DNA of 6,691 nucleotides from contig CAMCPF010000169.1 in the NCBI GenBank assembly GCA_945876515.1, positions 1-6,691 of the forward strand, written 5' to 3'. Numbering within the stretch: the first letter of the stretch is position 1; the number at the start of each line of letters is the position of its first letter. Positions 4,056 to 6,691 of the stretch are shown here, piece by piece. Below the pieces are notes generated by a model. That model searched no databases, was not told where the DNA came from, and worked only from the letters and a program-made list of their open reading frames with translations. A program made the position numbers and the translations under genes. The DNA is from Candidatus Kuenenia stuttgartensis. Lineage in GTDB: Bacteria > Planctomycetota > Planctomycetia > Pirellulales > UBA1268.

Positions 4056-5294
4056 TCAGGCCACGGGGCGGATGCGGGCGGCGACCCACAGGCTGGCGAT
4101 GGTCACCCCCGCGGCGAGAATGCCGACCGTGCCGAAGTAGCGCAGGGGCTCACCCGCGCCCCCCTCGACGATCAGCCCGGCGAGCGTCGTTCCCAGGCCG
4201 CTGGCGACGTGCTGCACGGACGAGTTGACCGACATGAAGCTGCCGCGGCGGCGTGGCTCGATGCTCGACGTGATCAGTGAGATCGCCGTCACCATCCGGC
4301 TCGAGTTGGTCGCCATCAGCACGGCCAGCACCGTGGCCGCCGCGGCGATCCCGACGGCAGGCAGATGCGTCACCACCAGCAGCATCGCCGCCGAGAGGGG
4401 CACGACTCCGCGCAGGACTGTGGCGGCACCGAAGCGGTCCACGAGCCTGCCGGTGAGCGGTGTACTCAGGAGTGTGAGCAGCCCCCCGCTGATGAACACC
4501 ACCGGCAGCTGCGCCTGGGTCATGCCCCCATTGGCCACGAGCGACGTGCTGATGAACGGGATCACGGCGAACGCGGCCACCATCAGCATGGCGATCAGGG
4601 CGAAGGCACGTTGATGGGCGGAAACCGTGAGCGTTTCCAGCAGGGAGGCCAGGGGATGGCGGCGGGGGGCTTCCAGGGGGGCGGCACGGGGCGGGAGCGA
4701 CCACGCCGCCAGCGCCACCAGGGGCAGGCCGAGCGCGGTGAGGGCGAAGAACGGCGTCTGCCACCCGAACCGCGTGCCCAGCGCGATGCCCAGCGGCACG
4801 CCCGCCACCGAAGCGACGGAGAAGGCGAGCATCAGGGTGCCCGTGGCCCGCCCACGCCGCTCGGTCGGGAAGACGTCGGCCAGGATCGCCATGGTGAGTC
4901 CGCCGAGCACGCCGCCGAAGGCTCCGGTCACGCCCCTCGCTACGAGCAGAAGCGAAAAGCTCGTGGCCAGACCGCAGGCTGCCGTGCCGGCGATCATCCC
5001 GAGGGCGAGGACGAGGTAGGCGGCCTTTCGTGGCACGCGGTCGAGCCACGGCGCGGCCAGAAACCCCGCCACACCCGCCGCGAGCGTGTAGGCGGAAACG
5101 ACCCAGCTGAACCGCGCGGCGTCGATGTCGAGGCCGGCGAGCAGCTGCGGCCCGAGCGGCATCACGATCATGAAGTCCACGATGCTGACGAACTGCAACG
5201 CGGCCAGCGTGAGCAGGATCACGCCCTCCCGGTGGGCCGGGCCGGAGCCTGGAGGGCCGGCGGCAGTCGGATCGGTCGAGGTGGCGGATCTCAC
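4056..5294 (-). CDS. MFS transporter, DHA1 (AraJ-like) type
   Basis: A 412-residue integral membrane protein with about twelve hydrophobic helices, the usual MFS length. The first helix (about 25-48) contains LQFVSIVDFMIVMPLG, typical of DHA1 drug-efflux-type members. The motif A loop between helices 2 and 3 appears as GFLAAPWLDRVPRK (77-90), with a weaker second-half equivalent TGRLVDRFGA (281-290). R120 in LLVARGVTGAFGG fits the motif B arginine, and GVPLGIALG (165-173) corresponds to motif C of antiporters. It probably exports a small molecule by proton antiport; the substrate cannot be read from sequence. The start is a GTG at 5292-5294 without a good ribosome site; a GTG at the REGVILL position is possible. 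It is divergent from the acyl-CoA ligase gene, with a shared intergenic region of about 107 bp, and may handle a related compound. Confidence 0.92.
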   Translation of the reverse strand: MRSATSTDPTAAGPPGSGPAHREGVILLTLAALQFVSIVDFMIVMPLGPQLLAGLDIDAARFSWVVSAYTLAAGVAGFLAAPWLDRVPRKAAYLVLALGMIAGTAACGLATSFSLLLVARGVTGAFGGVLGGLTMAILADVFPTERRGRATGTLMLAFSVASVAGVPLGIALGTRFGWQTPFFALTALGLPLVALAAWSLPPRAAPLEAPRRHPLASLLETLTVSAHQRAFALIAMLMVAAFAVIPFISTSLVANGGMTQAQLPVVFISGGLLTLLSTPLTGRLVDRFGAATVLRGVVPLSAAMLLVVTHLPAVGIAAAATVLAVLMATNSSRMVTAISLITSSIEPRRRGSFMSVNSSVQHVASGLGTTLAGLIVEGGAGEPLRYFGTVGILAAGVTIASLWVAARIRPVA

Positions 5295-5328
5295 GTTGGC
5301 GCGAGGTCTGTGCGGGGGCCTCCGACGC

Positions 5329-5358
5329 TTGCCGCCGGATCATGGAGTGGCCTATACC
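5329..5358 (+). promoter_or_regulatory. Candidate promoter of the acyl-CoA ligase gene
   Basis: TTGCCG (5329-5334) and TATACC (5353-5358) are separated by 18 bases, a moderate sigma-70-like match. It lies about 44 bases before the ATG at 5402, in the interval shared with the divergent MFS gene. Confidence 0.35.
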
Positions 5359-5401
5359 TTAGCCAAGAGCCGCCACCACCGTTGGCCAGGCCGCCTCGTC
5401 G

Positions 5402-6691
5402 ATGCCAGCCGGCCCTGCTGCCATGCTCCATCAGCTCCTCCGAACGACGCTCGAGAGCGACCCTGGCCGGCCGATCCTCGAATGCAACGGGGCGTGGACC
5501 TCCGCTGCGGAGCTCGAGCGGCTGGCCTCGCGGCTGGCGTCGGGCCTGGCGGCCATGGGCCTCGAGGAGGGTGATCGGGTCGCCCTTCTCCTGCCGAACT
5601 GTCTCGAGCTGGTCGTCTGTTACCTCGCCTGTTTCCGGATGCGGCTGGTCACGGTGCCGCTCGACTACCAATACCACCCGCTGCAGGTCGGCTATGCGAT
5701 CGGTCACAGCGGCGCGTCGATCCTGGTTGTCGATCATGAACGCATTCCCGGGCTCGAAGAGGCGGGCGTTCTCGGCGCGGTGGCCCGCGTCGTGGTCGTC
5801 GGCGACAGCTCCACCGCCGGGGGCCGCAGGCCGTTCGCGACGCTGCTCGGCGCTGAACGCGAGCTGCCCTCGGAGGCTCCGCACGACGACAGTCCGGCGG
5901 TGATGATCTACACATCCGGGACGACATCCCGTCCCAAGGGAGTCGTCTTGTCCCATGGGGCCCTGTCCACCGGCGTCCGAAAATACCTCGCGCGTGTCAC
6001 GCTCACGCCGGACGACGTCGCCCTGGTGGTGACGTCCGTCTCGCGCCCGCTGGCGCTCCGCTGCCAGGTCCTGCCCTGCCTCTACGTCGGGGCACGGGTC
6101 AGCCTGCTGCGGACGTTCACCGTCGAAGACTTCGTCGCCGCCCTACGGCGGCCGCCCGCGAAAACATTTTGGACGCTCACCCCTGCGGGCCTCGGGAAGC
6201 TGATGGCGAGTGCCGAGTTCCGGGCCTGCGACTTCAGTCACCTCCGGCTCTGCCTCGCGGGTGGCGACCGCGTGCCGACGAGGCTCTTCGAGGCCTTCGA
6301 GCGGGTGACGGGGGTACCGGTCACCGAGCAGTGCGGCTCCACGGAGACGGGGCCCTACGCCATGAATCCCCCGTTCGGCCGCAAGAAGCCGGGGTCGGTC
6401 GGCCCTCCGTCGCACGGCGTCACCGTGGCGGTGGTGGACGAGCGCGGCGTTGACGTTCCGACCGGGACGGTGGGCGACATCCGGGTCAGCGGACCGGGGG
6501 TCATGGACGGCTACTGGAACGAGTCGGCGCTGACCCGAAAGACCCTCCAGGAGGGCTGGGTGCTGACCGGCGACTTGGGCCGCTTTGACGAGGATGGCTA
6601 CCTCTGGTTCGTGGGCCGGAGGAAGGACGTGATCGTCCGCGGTGGCAACAAGATCGCGCCCCTCGAGGTGGAGGCGGCTCTCTCCGAGCAC
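5402..6691 (+). CDS. AMP-dependent acyl-CoA synthetase/ligase (partial, 3' end outside)
   Basis: 430 codons are open to the right edge with no stop. This is a class I adenylate-forming enzyme: it activates a carboxylic acid with ATP to an acyl-AMP and normally transfers it to CoA. The phosphate-binding loop is Y170-TSGTTSRPKG (170-180); the Ser variant of TSGTTG also occurs in CaiC-type ligases. The adenine/ATP motif is CGSTETG (311-317), the ribose-contacting Asp is D391 in LTGDLG, and the hinge is GRRKDVIVRGGNKIAPLEVE (405 on). The C-terminal lysine motif lies beyond the window. The N-terminus MLHQLL fits the family, so ATG 5423 is an alternative to ATG 5402; an in-frame stop at 5360 rules out longer forms. 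The acid substrate is unknown. Divergent from the MFS gene. Confidence 0.9.
   Translation, partial: MPAGPAAMLHQLLRTTLESDPGRPILECNGAWTSAAELERLASRLASGLAAMGLEEGDRVALLLPNCLELVVCYLACFRMRLVTVPLDYQYHPLQVGYAIGHSGASILVVDHERIPGLEEAGVLGAVARVVVVGDSSTAGGRRPFATLLGAERELPSEAPHDDSPAVMIYTSGTTSRPKGVVLSHGALSTGVRKYLARVTLTPDDVALVVTSVSRPLALRCQVLPCLYVGARVSLLRTFTVEDFVAALRRPPAKTFWTLTPAGLGKLMASAEFRACDFSHLRLCLAGGDRVPTRLFEAFERVTGVPVTEQCGSTETGPYAMNPPFGRKKPGSVGPPSHGVTVAVVDERGVDVPTGTVGDIRVSGPGVMDGYWNESALTRKTLQEGWVLTGDLGRFDEDGYLWFVGRRKDVIVRGGNKIAPLEVEAALSEH

Noticed and set aside
4365..5903. 512-codon plus-strand open frame opposite the MFS gene
   Set aside because: Its composition is rich in Arg, Gly, His and Gln with no domain, and it runs antisense through a clear transporter; it is a GC-rich shadow.
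6143..6691. 182-codon minus-strand frame opposite the ligase gene
   Set aside because: It is antisense to conserved adenylation motifs and has no recognisable domain.
1..6691. CRISPR array
   Set aside because: No regularly spaced short repeats; the only repeats are the 613-bp-spaced pair and the 10-bp tandem.

Overview
This is a GC-rich bacterial window with coding on both strands and small genes separated by decayed DNA. The IS91-type transposase remnant, the CPXCG-type cysteine-rich protein and the DUF4160/DUF2442 pair together suggest Planctomycetes (Pirellulales-like). That placement rests on protein resemblance alone, because no rRNA or other phylogenetic marker is present.

Layout. (1) 1-520, minus strand: an intact CPXCG cysteine-rich zinc-ribbon-like gene, followed by a broken ABA4-like (DUF4281) membrane protein gene with an internal deletion, a stop and a frameshift. 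(2) 690-1208, plus strand: an extended -10 promoter, a good ribosome binding site and two small hypothetical genes in tandem. (3) 1211-2645: gene debris. It contains a minus-strand C-terminal fragment, an IS91-family transposase with three separate lesions, and a possible plus-strand C-terminal fragment. (4) 2621-3290: a DUF2442/DUF4160 gene pair with overlapping frames, bracketed by two 57-bp direct repeats about 88 % identical and exactly 613 bp apart. (5) 3344-3758: a non-coding accessory boundary. It holds the 3' half of a tRNA-His gene, from the anticodon arm to the discriminator, which looks like an integration scar. Copies of TCCTCAAA lie on both sides of it, followed by a run of hairpins. 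(6) 3819-6691: intact core-like genes, namely a small acidic protein, a convergent MFS transporter (DHA1 type), and a divergently transcribed AMP-dependent acyl-CoA ligase that runs off the right edge.

Interpretation. The tRNA-His fragment keeps only the 3' half, as expected of the distal end of an element integrated into that tRNA gene. The accessory DNA would then lie to its left, where the transposase debris and the repeat-flanked pair are, and the original chromosome to its right. The most interesting objects are the repeat-bracketed DUF4160/DUF2442 cassette and the tRNA-His scar with its surrounding repeats. No complete, clearly new multi-gene system is evident.
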